Assembly (NCBI GenBank): GCA_900319105.1
Contig: ONND01000004.1
Span: 62,001-126,000 of the forward strand
Reading direction: 5' to 3'
Origin: an uncultured Bacteroidales bacterium
GTDB taxonomy: Bacteria > Bacteroidota > Bacteroidia > Bacteroidales > Paludibacteraceae
DNA length: 64,000 nt
Numbering within the stretch: position 1 is the first letter of the stretch; each line of letters opens with the position of its first letter. Below the pieces are notes generated by a model. That model was not told where the DNA came from and made no database searches. It saw only the letters and a list, made by a program, of their open reading frames with translations. The position numbers were made by a program, and so were the translations under genes. Positions 42,664-49,992 of the stretch are shown in pieces.

Positions 42664-44073
42664 CTATTCATATATTTTATCTTCTTTCTCTTCTCGTTCG
42701 AGGAGTTTCTGAACGGACGAGATGAAGCGCAGACAAGTCTCGACGTGTCCGCCGTAGTGTCCGAAATTATAGGTTATATTGGCGCTGCGCCATTTGGACT
42801 TGGCGCTCGAAGCGTTCGCGTAGGGAACTGTTTCGTCGTCCATGGAGTGCATCATATACACCGGAGCCAGTGGTACCCAGTCATAGGACGTGATCGAATT
42901 GATGGTCATGGCTTTGTATAGTTCCGCTACTTTATCGGATTTCTGGTTCATCGCCTCGTCTGTCAGCAACTTATGCGTCACGCGGGTACCGATCAGTTTG
43001 TTGATCAGGCCGGAAGAGAAGCGCTTGCTGTTGATCCATTCGTCCATCTTGTTATAGAGCCATTCCTGCATGAGGTCGGTCATCTGGATATTCAGTTTGT
43101 TACCGAGAATCATCCCCTGCAGCACGAGCGGTACAGCGACAGGATAACTGGCGGTGTCAGTGGTCACAAAACGCTCGTAGGTCGCTTTGACGTCATACGG
43201 ACCGCCTCCGGCGAAGACGCGGTGGATCTTGACGAAGCCGGGTTCGCCCGGGTAGGAATATTCGGTCTCGATAAGGCGTTCAACGGCCATCGTGGTCGCG
43301 CCGCCTTGACTATAACCCATTAGGATGAGTCCGTCTTTCTCCGGCTCCATGTCCACAGCTTTGAGCCATGGACGGACAGCAAGGTACATGTCATAGACGT
43401 TGCGAGCGGTTAAGTCCATCACCAGGTAGGGATGCACTTGGGAAGACGTCACGCCATAACCTAAATAATCCGGAATGATGAGGCCATAGCCCTGCTTTAC
43501 CAATACTCCTTCGAGCGCGAAGCAGTTACTGGGTGCCTCGGCGTCCGCACAAACGGTGTAATGGCTCAGAAGGATCATCCGTTTCGGCTTGCGTTTCTTG
43601 GGCAGCATTACCTTGCCGGACAAGCGGATGGAGTCCCAGTTGGTGTCTATGCTGGGGTATGTTCCGGCTACTTCGATTACAGTGTTCTGGTTGTAGTAGC
43701 GCATCAGTTCCTGCAGTACGTTGGAAGCCGTGGTACTATTCGTCCGGCGGATGATGCGTCCCTGTTCATCCGTCTCGGTGTCACCGGCGTATTCGGATAC
43801 AGGCGTTCCATCGGGCAGGTAACAGTTATAGGGAAGACCGTTCGTGAGGTCTGTCTCGTGCTGGGCATATACACGGAAGGGAGTATGCTTGGCGGCTTCA
43901 TTATTCATGAAATCTACGAACTCCTGTTCCTTGAAGCGGCAGGAAGAGAGACATAGGATAAAGGGCAAAGGACAAAGGACTAAAACGATCCGTCGAATCC
44001 ATTTAGTCTTTATTCTTTCAGCGAGTGAAACGAGCGGTCTTGGCTCCTTTGGTGAGTATAACGAACGATCCAT
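42664..44073 (-). CDS. Secreted alpha/beta-hydrolase lipoprotein (secretory lipase-like)
   Basis: I choose the ATG at 44073, one base after the upstream gene. The 469-residue protein has a lipobox (VLCPLPFILCLSSC) after an unusually long N-terminal region. The hydrolase part has HYTVCADAEAPSN, LGYGVTSSQVHPY and the nucleophile elbow LMGYSQGGATTMA (GYSQGG). The acid and histidine are likely in YMMHSMDDETVPYANA and FGHYGGHVETC. It probably hydrolyses an ester at the cell surface. The first about 40 residues derive from the same repeat DNA as the next gene's start. Confidence 0.82.
   Translation of the reverse strand: MDRSLYSPKEPRPLVSLAERIKTKWIRRIVLVLCPLPFILCLSSCRFKEQEFVDFMNNEAAKHTPFRVYAQHETDLTNGLPYNCYLPDGTPVSEYAGDTETDEQGRIIRRTNSTTASNVLQELMRYYNQNTVIEVAGTYPSIDTNWDSIRLSGKVMLPKKRKPKRMILLSHYTVCADAEAPSNCFALEGVLVKQGYGLIIPDYLGYGVTSSQVHPYLVMDLTARNVYDMYLAVRPWLKAVDMEPEKDGLILMGYSQGGATTMAVERLIETEYSYPGEPGFVKIHRVFAGGGPYDVKATYERFVTTDTASYPVAVPLVLQGMILGNKLNIQMTDLMQEWLYNKMDEWINSKRFSSGLINKLIGTRVTHKLLTDEAMNQKSDKVAELYKAMTINSITSYDWVPLAPVYMMHSMDDETVPYANASSAKSKWRSANITYNFGHYGGHVETCLRFISSVQKLLEREEKEDKIYE
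43943..43980. repeat. GGACAAA array encoding a lipoprotein signal peptide (copy B)
   Basis: Reverse-strand frame VLCPLPFILCLSS; 37 of 38 bases equal to copy A at 42534-42571. Confidence 0.9.
44015..44041. repeat. Diverged AGCG-core unit at the hydrolase gene start
   Basis: TTTCAGCGAGTGAAACGAGCGGTCTT, a longer variant of the CAGCGnAGCGGTC core, in frame within the N-terminal region (RPLVSLAE). Confidence 0.65.
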
Positions 44074-44074
44074 A

Positions 44075-44731
44075 TTAAAATCTTGCTCCAAATCCCACAT
44101 TGATAATACGTGAACCGGCCATGAAGATGGTGTTGGCGTTCTGCATGGCGAACATCGAACCCAGATCCACGGTCCAGAACCAGCGCTCGTAGTTGGCGCT
44201 AATGCCGAAGAGCGTGAGGTTGACGGCAAAACCCACTACCGTGTGACGACCTTTGCCGTCCACTTCCGTGCCGCCGTTGATATCCATACCGGCTCCAAGG
44301 CCCGAGTAGAGGTTGACATAAGGATGGTGGAAATAGGTGAAGCGGATGGTCGGCATGATGACGAAATTATAGAAATAATGCCCTTTGTCGCGGGAGATTT
44401 CTTCGCCCCGGCCATTACGAATGACGTCATCCCAATGCACAAAACTGATGTCCGCCATACCACCGAAAGAGAACCATCCTTTCGTGCGGTATTGATATTC
44501 TGCCCATATATGCTGGTCGTGGTGGTAGTTCTCGTGGTAGAGCTGACGATACGATTCCGGCATGGTACGGACACGATAGACGGGATTATGCCAAATAAGG
44601 CTCTCAAACATCTGATCGCCCCATCCGATACGCACCTCGTGCCGTATGTTCAAATATGCCCATTTATCCTCAGCAAAAGTTCCGGCGGAGAGACAAAGAA
44701 GGCATAAAAGGATATATATTTTCTCTTTCAC
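44075..44731 (-). CDS. Outer-membrane beta-barrel protein of unknown function
   Basis: A 218-residue protein with a signal peptide (MKEKIYILLCLLCLSAGTFA). The mature part consists of alternating aromatic beta strands (YFYNFVIMPTIRFTYFHHPY, GFAVNLTLFGISANYERWF) and ends in INVGFGARF with a C-terminal Phe, typical for a small outer-membrane barrel. I see no catalytic motif. It is the first gene of an apparent operon with the hydrolase and the lipoprotein, driven by the promoter at 44736-44765. Confidence 0.75.
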   Translation of the reverse strand: MKEKIYILLCLLCLSAGTFAEDKWAYLNIRHEVRIGWGDQMFESLIWHNPVYRVRTMPESYRQLYHENYHHDQHIWAEYQYRTKGWFSFGGMADISFVHWDDVIRNGRGEEISRDKGHYFYNFVIMPTIRFTYFHHPYVNLYSGLGAGMDINGGTEVDGKGRHTVVGFAVNLTLFGISANYERWFWTVDLGSMFAMQNANTIFMAGSRIINVGFGARF

Positions 44732-44735
44732 GCTG

Positions 44736-44765
44736 CAAAATTACACTTTTTTTTGCATATATCAA
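44736..44765 (-). promoter_or_regulatory. Promoter of the barrel protein operon
   Basis: Minus strand: TTG (44763-44765), a 19-base spacer, TAATTTTG (44736-44743). Its -33 region is interleaved with the nadC promoter on the other strand. Confidence 0.75.
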
Positions 44766-44783
44766 AATATTTTTGTAATTTTG
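44753..44783 (+). promoter_or_regulatory. Promoter of nadC
   Basis: TTG (44753-44755), a 20-base spacer, TAATTTTG (44776-44783). The ATG at 44802 is 18 bases downstream. Confidence 0.78.
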
Positions 44784-44801
44784 TGCCAAATTTTACAGAT
44801 T

Positions 44802-45695
44802 ATGGACAAACAAGAACTTCGTAAACTTATTGCTATTTGGTTTGAGGAAGATATACGCGACGGCGACCATACTTCCCTCAGTTGTATTCCTCCCACCCAA
44901 ATGGGTTGCCAGCAGTTGATTATTAAAGATACAGGCGTGCTTGCCGGTGTCGAGGTGGCGAAAGAGATCATCAATTATTTTGACCCCGAGTGCCGCTTTG
45001 AGCAGTTCCTGCACGACGGCGACCATGTGAAGCCGGGCGATGTAGCGTTCAAGGTGTACGGCAAGGAGTTGAGTCTGTTGCAGATCGAGCGTACGATGCT
45101 CAATATCATGCAACGCATGTCAGGCGTAGCGACGACCGCACATAAGTATCAAAGGCTGATAGAAGACACAGGCTGTCATGTGCTGGATACGCGTAAGACG
45201 ACGCCCGGATTGCGGTACTTGGAGAAAGAGGCAGTAGCTCTCGGCGGCGGCATGAACCATCGTATAGGGCTCTTCGATATGATCCTTCTCAAGGATAACC
45301 ATGTAGATTTTGCCGGAGGTATTACCAACGCGCTCACACGGGCACGCGATTATTTAAGGAATAAAGCTGCAGAGGGACAGAGCGAACGCTTCCTCAACAT
45401 GAAGATCGAGATAGAGGTCCGTAATTTCGATGAGATCAACGAAGCCCTCGCGACCGGTATTCCTGACCGGATTATGCTCGATAACTTCACGCCGGAGAAA
45501 ACCAAAGAGGCGGTGGACATTATACGTGCCTGGGAGAAGACTGCCGGCCGTCACATGGAGATCGAGTCTTCGGGCGGCATCACCATCGACACCATCCGTT
45601 CGTACGCAGAGCAAGGCGTGGACTTCGTCTCCGTCGGCGCTCTCACGCATAGCTACAAGAGCCTGGATATGAGCTTTAAGGCGGTGAAGGGCTAA
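44802..45695 (+). CDS. nadC: Nicotinate-nucleotide pyrophosphorylase (carboxylating)
   Basis: The ATG at 44802 follows the promoter directly; upstream in-frame codons lie beyond it. The 297-residue protein has the quinolinate phosphoribosyltransferase motifs EDIRDGDHTSL, ERTMLNIMQRMSGVAT, VLDTRKTTPGLRYLEK, GGGMNHRIGLFDMILLKDNH, and IEIEVRN near the C-terminal barrel. It makes nicotinate mononucleotide from quinolinate in de novo NAD synthesis. The stop codon lies in a GCTAATA array, followed by a terminator hairpin. Confidence 0.97.
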   Translation: MDKQELRKLIAIWFEEDIRDGDHTSLSCIPPTQMGCQQLIIKDTGVLAGVEVAKEIINYFDPECRFEQFLHDGDHVKPGDVAFKVYGKELSLLQIERTMLNIMQRMSGVATTAHKYQRLIEDTGCHVLDTRKTTPGLRYLEKEAVALGGGMNHRIGLFDMILLKDNHVDFAGGITNALTRARDYLRNKAAEGQSERFLNMKIEIEVRNFDEINEALATGIPDRIMLDNFTPEKTKEAVDIIRAWEKTAGRHMEIESSGGITIDTIRSYAEQGVDFVSVGALTHSYKSLDMSFKAVKG

Positions 45696-45713
45696 TAGCT
45701 AACGGCTAATGGC
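45690..45713. repeat. GCTAATA 7-bp-period array at the nadC stop
   Basis: GCTAATA, GCTAACG and GCTAATG at 7-base spacing; the first unit supplies the TAA stop. Confidence 0.7.
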
Positions 45714-45720
45714 AAAAAAA

Positions 45721-45749
45721 AATAGCGGGGCTATCGAAGTCCCGCTATT
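45721..45749. terminator. Bidirectional terminator between nadC and queE
   Basis: AATAGCGGG (45721-45729) pairs with CCCGCTATT (45741-45749). An A run lies on one side and TTTTAT on the other. The queE stop codon is inside the loop. Confidence 0.82.
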
Positions 45750-46423
45750 TTATGTAACTGAACGCTGAGGCGCCAGAAAGGGTGGGAGAGGATGTAACGG
45801 ACGGTGTCGTCGAGGTTATCGTTACGGTCGTCTTCTCCGGAATCCACGTTCTCGATGAGCCATTCACCGGTAAAACGTAGCGGCTGAAGAAGCCAGTGTT
45901 CGGCTTGGAGCTGTTGACGCCAGATCTCGGGATCATACGTACCCGTAAACACCACTTTCACTTCGTTCACCTTGTGGAGAGCCAAACGAGCCTCTCCTAA
46001 ATCCTCCCCTGAAGGGAAGGACTTTTTCTTCTCCCCTCCTTTTAGGGAGGGGTGGAGGTAGGCTACCATCTTCGGCGAGCAGGTGATCCAGTCGATGCCT
46101 TCGGGAAGCGGACGTGTGCCGTTGGTCTCGATGCAGATATAGAACCCTGCGGCATGGAGGGCGTCGATGAGCGGTTTGTCCACCTGCAGGGACGGTTCAC
46201 CTCCGGTGAGAACCACCATCTTACGACGCTCGTTAGGTATGTCGTAGAGGTCGATGGCTTCGGATACGATCTGCTCTGCCGTCATCTCTGTATATTCGGA
46301 GAAATCCGTGTCGCACCAAGGGCAGCGGAGATTGCATCCGCTGAAACGGATAAAGACCGCAGGGATGCCGGAATGGGCTCCTTCACCTTGCAAGGTATAG
46401 AATATTTCGTTAACGCGATACAA
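45731..46423 (-). CDS. queE: 7-carboxy-7-deazaguanine synthase QueE
   Basis: A 230-residue radical SAM protein: CNLRCPWC (Cys30, Cys34, Cys37) follows FYTLQGEGAHSGIPAVFIRF, then LTGGEPSLQ and CIETNGTRPLP. It converts carboxytetrahydropterin to carboxydeazaguanine in queuosine-precursor synthesis. The only start that preserves the N-terminus is TTG at 46423, which lies in the flank of an intergenic repeat. Residues about 120-144 (LHPSLKGGEKKKSFPSGEDL) between SPKMVAY and ALHKVNEVK are encoded by the GC-rich palindromic repeat and look inserted. Confidence 0.95.
   Translation of the reverse strand: MYRVNEIFYTLQGEGAHSGIPAVFIRFSGCNLRCPWCDTDFSEYTEMTAEQIVSEAIDLYDIPNERRKMVVLTGGEPSLQVDKPLIDALHAAGFYICIETNGTRPLPEGIDWITCSPKMVAYLHPSLKGGEKKKSFPSGEDLGEARLALHKVNEVKVVFTGTYDPEIWRQQLQAEHWLLQPLRFTGEWLIENVDSGEDDRNDNLDDTVRYILSHPFWRLSVQLHKIAGLR
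45990..46063. repeat. GC-rich palindromic repeat inside queE
   Basis: CTCCCCTCCTTTTAGGGAGGGG with flanking GGAGGTAGGC, preceded by a second partial copy (CCTCCCCTGAAGGGAAGG). In frame as PSLKGGE...PSGEDLGEA. Confidence 0.88.
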
Positions 46424-46581
46424 TTTACAATGTATAATTCACAATGTATAATTCACAATGTACAAAGGGCTTACGGGGTTTGGTACAACGTTTTTAAGAT
46501 CCGTACGGACTTCTGAGTTTGTACCAAAAACACCAGGACGCTTTGTAAATTGTTAATTGTGATTTGGTAATTGTTAATTAT
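46421..46581. repeat. Intergenic element copy 1 (queE-queD spacer)
   Basis: The core 46462-46546 starts ACAAAGGGCTT and ends GGACGCTTTGT. It contains TTTGGTAC paired with GTACCAAA and the palindrome TCCGTACGGA. AT-rich heptamers (ACAATGT, ATAATTC on the left; AAATTGT, TAATTGT on the right) flank it and are inverted relative to each other. Other copies are at 46915, 51753 and 62178. Confidence 0.9.
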
Positions 46582-46914
46582 TTAGTCTCTCTCATAGATC
46601 GCTACGTTGCCTTCGGATTCCTGGACGGAGACTTTGTAGCAGTTCTCCACATGGTCGCAGATCCACTTGGCGATGTTCTCCGCCGACGGATTAACGTCCA
46701 GCACTTCGTTGATATACTTATGGTCGAAGGTATCCTTGACCACTTTCTTAATATGAGTGAAATCCGTCACCATGCCGTCTGCGTTGAGCTCGGCTGCACG
46801 GCAATAGACGACGATGATCCAGTTATGTCCGTGCAGGTTCTCGCATTTGCTCTCGTATGAAAGCATGAGATTATGCGCCGCGGAAATCTCTATTCTCTTT
46901 TCTACGTAATACAT
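46582..46914 (-). CDS. queD: 6-carboxytetrahydropterin synthase QueD
   Basis: A 110-residue protein with zinc ligands in ISAAHNL (His14) and NLHGHNW (His28, His30), and catalytic Cys24 in ESKCENLHGH. MVTDFTHIKKVVKD and FDHKYINE complete the family pattern. It makes carboxytetrahydropterin from dihydroneopterin triphosphate. It sits between two copies of the intergenic element. Confidence 0.97.
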   Translation of the reverse strand: MYYVEKRIEISAAHNLMLSYESKCENLHGHNWIIVVYCRAAELNADGMVTDFTHIKKVVKDTFDHKYINEVLDVNPSAENIAKWICDHVENCYKVSVQESEGNVAIYERD

Positions 46915-47047
46915 TTTTAATGAATAATGAATAATGAATAATGAATAAAGGGCTCTTGGCGGTGGTACTGACTTTTAAAATCCGTACTTTCTATCGAGTC
47001 CGTACCAAAGCCACCAGAACGCTTTATTAATTATTAATTTTTAATTC
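46915..47047. repeat. Intergenic element copy 2 (queD-queC spacer)
   Basis: The core 46944-47028 starts AATAAAGGGCT and ends GAACGCTTTATT. It has GGTAC and GTACC arms and CCGTAC motifs. The left flank is ATGAATA repeated four times at 7-base spacing; the right flank is TTAATTA/TTAATTC words that run into the queC end. Confidence 0.88.
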
Positions 47048-47701
47048 TTAATTATCATACACCGTGTTATCCTCAATGCCGGCTTGTGCGAGGGCTTCTT
47101 TGCGTTCGCGGCAGGTGCCGCATACTCCGCAGTGGTGTTCGCCGCCTTTGTAGCAACTCCATGTCTCGGCGTAGTCGATGTTGAGGTCTTTTCCTTTGGA
47201 GGCTATCTCCGCCTTGGTGAGACGGGTATAAGGCGTGAGGAGCTGCACTCCGTTCCACGTACCGAAATGGATGGCATTATTCATCGCTTCGACGAACTCC
47301 GGGCGGCAGTCGGGATAGATAGTATGATCGCCGGCATGGTTCGCCAGCATGACGTACTGGAAATGATTGTTTTCCGCAATACCTGCCGCAATAGAGAGCA
47401 TGATGCCATTCCTGAAGGGAACGACAGTCGATTTCATGTTTTCCTCATCGTAGTTGCCCTCGGGGATGGCGTCTGCGCCTTGTAACAATGAGGATTTGAA
47501 GAACTGCTTGATGAAAGGCAGGCGGATAACCTGGTGCGGAATACCGAGCCGCTGGCAATGCAGTTTGGCGAACTCGAGTTCGCGGTCGTTATGATTGCTG
47601 CCGTAATGGAAGGAGAGCGCCAAGCTGATGCGGTATTGGTACTCGTAAAGCATAGTGGTGGAGTCCAGCCCACCGGATAAAACTATCAATGAATCTTTCA
47701 T
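47048..47701 (-). CDS. queC: 7-cyano-7-deazaguanine synthase QueC
   Basis: A 217-residue ATP-dependent ligase. The PP-loop SGGLDST is at residues 9-15. PFRNGIMLSIAAGIAE and HAGDHTIYPDCRPEF follow, and the C-terminal zinc site is TWSCYKGGEHHCGVCGTC. It makes preQ0 from carboxydeazaguanine. It lies between queF and queD in the operon. Confidence 0.97.
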   Translation of the reverse strand: MKDSLIVLSGGLDSTTMLYEYQYRISLALSFHYGSNHNDRELEFAKLHCQRLGIPHQVIRLPFIKQFFKSSLLQGADAIPEGNYDEENMKSTVVPFRNGIMLSIAAGIAENNHFQYVMLANHAGDHTIYPDCRPEFVEAMNNAIHFGTWNGVQLLTPYTRLTKAEIASKGKDLNIDYAETWSCYKGGEHHCGVCGTCRERKEALAQAGIEDNTVYDN

Positions 47702-47743
47702 AACGATTTAACGTTTTGATATAATCAAAACCATTTTAACTAT

Positions 47744-48220
47744 TTAACGTGCGTTAGCACATTTTAACTGCTCCATCAAGCGCTGTGCTTTAAGCTCCTG
47801 ATGAGCATCATCGGCGTAGTTGGCGAAAGGATAGATGCTAATACCGCCGCGGGGCATGAAATAGCCGGTGACCTCAAGGTATTTGGGGTCCATGAGTTTG
47901 ACCAGATCTTTCATGATGATGTTGACGCAATCTTCGTGAAAATCACCATGGTTGCGGAAGGAGAAGAGGTACAACTTGAGCGATTTGCTCTCCACCATCC
48001 TCTCACGCGGGATATAAGAGATGTAGATGTGTCCGAAGTCCGGTTGTCCTGTTTTGGGACAGAGCGTGGTGAACTCCGGGCAGTTGAACGTAACGAGGTA
48101 CTCGTTTTCGGGATGTTTGTTCGGGAAGGTTTCCAGCACCTCGGGGTTGTAGTTGTCCGAGTATTGGACGTGTTGGTTTCCCAGGAGGGTAACCCCCTGC
48201 AATTCATTTTCTGTTCGCAT
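47744..48220 (-). CDS. queF: NADPH-dependent preQ0 reductase QueF
   Basis: The ATG at 48220 ([14 protein letters not shown]) gives a 158-residue protein of the short QueF type. The catalytic cysteine is Cys54 in [13 protein letters not shown] with Asp61, and [20 protein letters not shown] is the substrate-binding region. It reduces preQ0 to preQ1. It is the first gene of queF-queC-queD-queE, with a leader of about 75 bases that can fold. Confidence 0.96.
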   Translation of the reverse strand: MRTENELQGVTLLGNQHVQYSDNYNPEVLETFPNKHPENEYLVTFNCPEFTTLCPKTGQPDFGHIYISYIPRERMVESKSLKLYLFSFRNHGDFHEDCVNIIMKDLVKLMDPKYLEVTGYFMPRGGISIYPFANYADDAHQELKAQRLMEQLKCANAR

Positions 48221-48302
48221 AAGATGTTCGGCTCTAAGCCGTGTTTTCAGTTTTAATTGTTCATAGAGAGTGGAAAAACAGTAGCACTCTCCAAATCGGG
48301 TA

Positions 48303-48333
48303 CAAAGGTACTGCTTTTTTTCGACATACGCAA
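48303..48333 (-). promoter_or_regulatory. Promoter of the queFCDE operon
   Basis: Minus strand: TTG (48331-48333), a 20-base spacer with GTCG-A7-GCAG, TACCTTTG (48303-48310). Confidence 0.87.
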
Positions 48334-48349
48334 ATTTATTTTTGTTCAC

Positions 48350-48455
48350 AAAAAGTATATATATACTACGTATATATATAGTAAAAGGCACAAAAATGCG
48401 GATTTTGTGCCTTTATCCTTGGGTAATCCTTCGGTGATGATTGGGTAATCCTTCG
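48350..48455. repeat. Shared upstream module, second copy
   Basis: CAAAAAGTATATATATAC and a TATATATATAGTAAAA arm form a TA-rich near-palindrome. A hairpin and GGTAATCCTTCGG units follow, the same order as at 10250-10366. No gene is supported here. Confidence 0.7.
48384..48414 (-). terminator. Terminator of the 48492 gene
   Basis: AAAGGCACAAAA (48384-48395) pairs exactly with TTTTGTGCCTTT (48403-48414). It lies between the membrane protein end and the que promoter. Confidence 0.75.
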
Positions 48456-48491
48456 GTCCGATAACGGGATTACCCTACAAAGAGGATAGGA

Positions 48492-49193
48492 TTAGCTCGG
48501 GGTGATGGCGTGCTTATGGCGGAGGATGGCTTTGCCAAGTTCGAGAGAATGGGGGAAAGAGTAGCAGCGGCGGGTCACACCATTCACTTTAATCCATAGA
48601 TAGGGATTCGGAGCCCATTTGCACGAGGTGTACACTTCATCAATACATGCAATCGGAATACGGATTTCATCTTCGGTTTTAAAGATGAAGTTTTCCTGAA
48701 TAATGAGCGTGTCGCCGTCGATGATATACTTGTTTTTGGCGGTTCGCATCATGGTTCTCAGCCAAATGGTAACCATCATAAGTACGATTAGCCACCATGT
48801 GGGCGAAGTGCAAATGGCTTTTGTCACCCGTGCATGGAACGCCCAAATAGCATCCCACGATTCGCCTTCCAGCCACATTTCTGTTGTGCGTGCCACAAAG
48901 ATCCAAGCAGGAAGTAGTCCCAAAAGTATCAAAACAGACACATAGTTAGACCACGCATTGCTGTTGCTGAAATCCTGATGCTCGATGAGAGGGGATTGCA
49001 ACTCATCGTCGGTCAGGGTCAGCCGTTTTTTATGGAAGGGAATATACCAACCCGGAATGGCGATAATAGCCAGCATGAGAAGATATAAAATCGTATGCAG
49101 CCATGAGTCCAATGTATTAATGTAGCCATAGAAAATGCCCATGGCCAAAATATCAATAATAAAAAAGACAAAAAAGAGAACTTTACGTTTCAT
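48492..49193 (-). CDS. Membrane protein with PH-like C-terminal domain
   Basis: A 233-residue protein with about four membrane helices (LFFVFFIIDILAMGIFYGYI, ILYLLMLAIIAIPGWYI, VSVLILLGLLPAWIFVA, WWLIVLMMVTIWLRTMM). The soluble tail of about 80 residues (KYIIDGDTLIIQENFIFKTE, then IRIPIACIDEVY) resembles bacterial PH domains. Function is not known. It follows the HTH gene after eight bases, so the two are one operon. Confidence 0.7.
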   Translation of the reverse strand: MKRKVLFFVFFIIDILAMGIFYGYINTLDSWLHTILYLLMLAIIAIPGWYIPFHKKRLTLTDDELQSPLIEHQDFSNSNAWSNYVSVLILLGLLPAWIFVARTTEMWLEGESWDAIWAFHARVTKAICTSPTWWLIVLMMVTIWLRTMMRTAKNKYIIDGDTLIIQENFIFKTEDEIRIPIACIDEVYTSCKWAPNPYLWIKVNGVTRRCYSFPHSLELGKAILRHKHAITPS

Positions 49194-49201
49194 AGGAATG
49201 A

Positions 49202-49660
49202 TTATTTTGAGGTGAATAGTTGTTTGGCGAGTTCGTCGAGTTGTGCGGCGGAGGTGTCCATGCGTTGTGCGATGAGTTGGCGGCGCTTGTAATACGTACG
49301 TTTGGACATGTCGGTAAACTGCAGGATATCGGCATTTTCTACGCCTAGTCCGATGAGTGTTAGGACTTGGATGTCGGTGTCCGTGAGCGCCGGATAGAGA
49401 CGCTTAATGTGGTTGATCTTGTCTGCAAACAGGACTTGCAGGTCGCTGAGCGCGGAAGGTTTGTTCTGCTGCTTGATTTGGTTGATGAGCAACTGGTAGC
49501 GCATTTCCTCTTCTCGCTGGTGTGCGCTAAGGCGTATGTGCATGTCCTTAATTTCGCGCTTGAGATACATAATACGCTCGATAACAAATCCGACGGTAAT
49601 CCAAACAACCATGTTGACTACCACGATGATGTCCACTTCGCTAAAAAGATTACTAAACAT
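49202..49660 (-). CDS. Membrane-anchored HTH regulator (LuxR-like)
   Basis: I use the ATG at 49660 (MFSNLFSEVDIIVVVNMVVW), below the promoter. The 152-residue protein has one membrane helix, a coiled segment (YLKREIKDMHIRLSAHQREE) and a C-terminal HTH (PALTDTDIQVLTLIGLGVEN, then KRTYYKRRQLIAQRM). The layout is a reduced version of the TPR-HTH protein at 10422-11693. It may control its own operon or the PH-like membrane partner. Confidence 0.72.
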   Translation of the reverse strand: MFSNLFSEVDIIVVVNMVVWITVGFVIERIMYLKREIKDMHIRLSAHQREEEMRYQLLINQIKQQNKPSALSDLQVLFADKINHIKRLYPALTDTDIQVLTLIGLGVENADILQFTDMSKRTYYKRRQLIAQRMDTSAAQLDELAKQLFTSK

Positions 49661-49688
49661 AATGGTGCGTTTATTTTGAAATCGAGTG

Positions 49689-49719
49689 CAAAGGTACAAC
49701 AAAAAAATGAAGTACACAA
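49689..49719 (-). promoter_or_regulatory. Promoter of the HTH/PH-like operon
   Basis: Minus strand: TTG (49717-49719), a 20-base spacer, TACCTTTG (49689-49696). Confidence 0.82.
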
Positions 49720-49890
49720 GAGGGGAAAAGGTGCTTTATCACATAAAATTGTGCGAAAGGAGATGTAAATGGCTGAAAAGGAGAGAGTTGCGAGTCTGTG
49801 AGTGAGTAGAAATCGTCGCACACAAAAAAGGAAGGGCAATAAGGGACGAACATAAAAATGCAGACAAACTGATTTTTTTTGCCCAAATAT

Positions 49891-49921
49891 TTGTATATTT
49901 GAAAAAAAAGCAGTACCTTTG
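49891..49921 (+). promoter_or_regulatory. Promoter of rimP-nusA-infB
   Basis: TTG (49891-49893), a 20-base spacer with A8-GCAG, TACCTTTG (49914-49921). Confidence 0.88.
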
Positions 49922-49935
49922 CAGCAGATTTTGAA

Positions 49936-49961
49936 CGAGGGGACCCGAAAAGGTCTCCTCG
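49936..49961 (+). promoter_or_regulatory. Leader hairpin of the rimP-nusA-infB operon
   Basis: CGAGGGGACC pairs with GGTCTCCTCG across the loop CGAAAA (ten base pairs, one G-T). It lies in the untranslated leader without a T run, so it is not a plain terminator. Confidence 0.6.
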
Positions 49962-49992
49962 CTTGCATAAAAAAGCCCCAATAGGAATAGTT

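Noticed and set aside
48221..48302. Annotating a preQ1 riboswitch as a feature
   Set aside because: Stem and possible pseudoknot are present, but the loop and tail do not match the class I consensus, so it is kept only as a finding.
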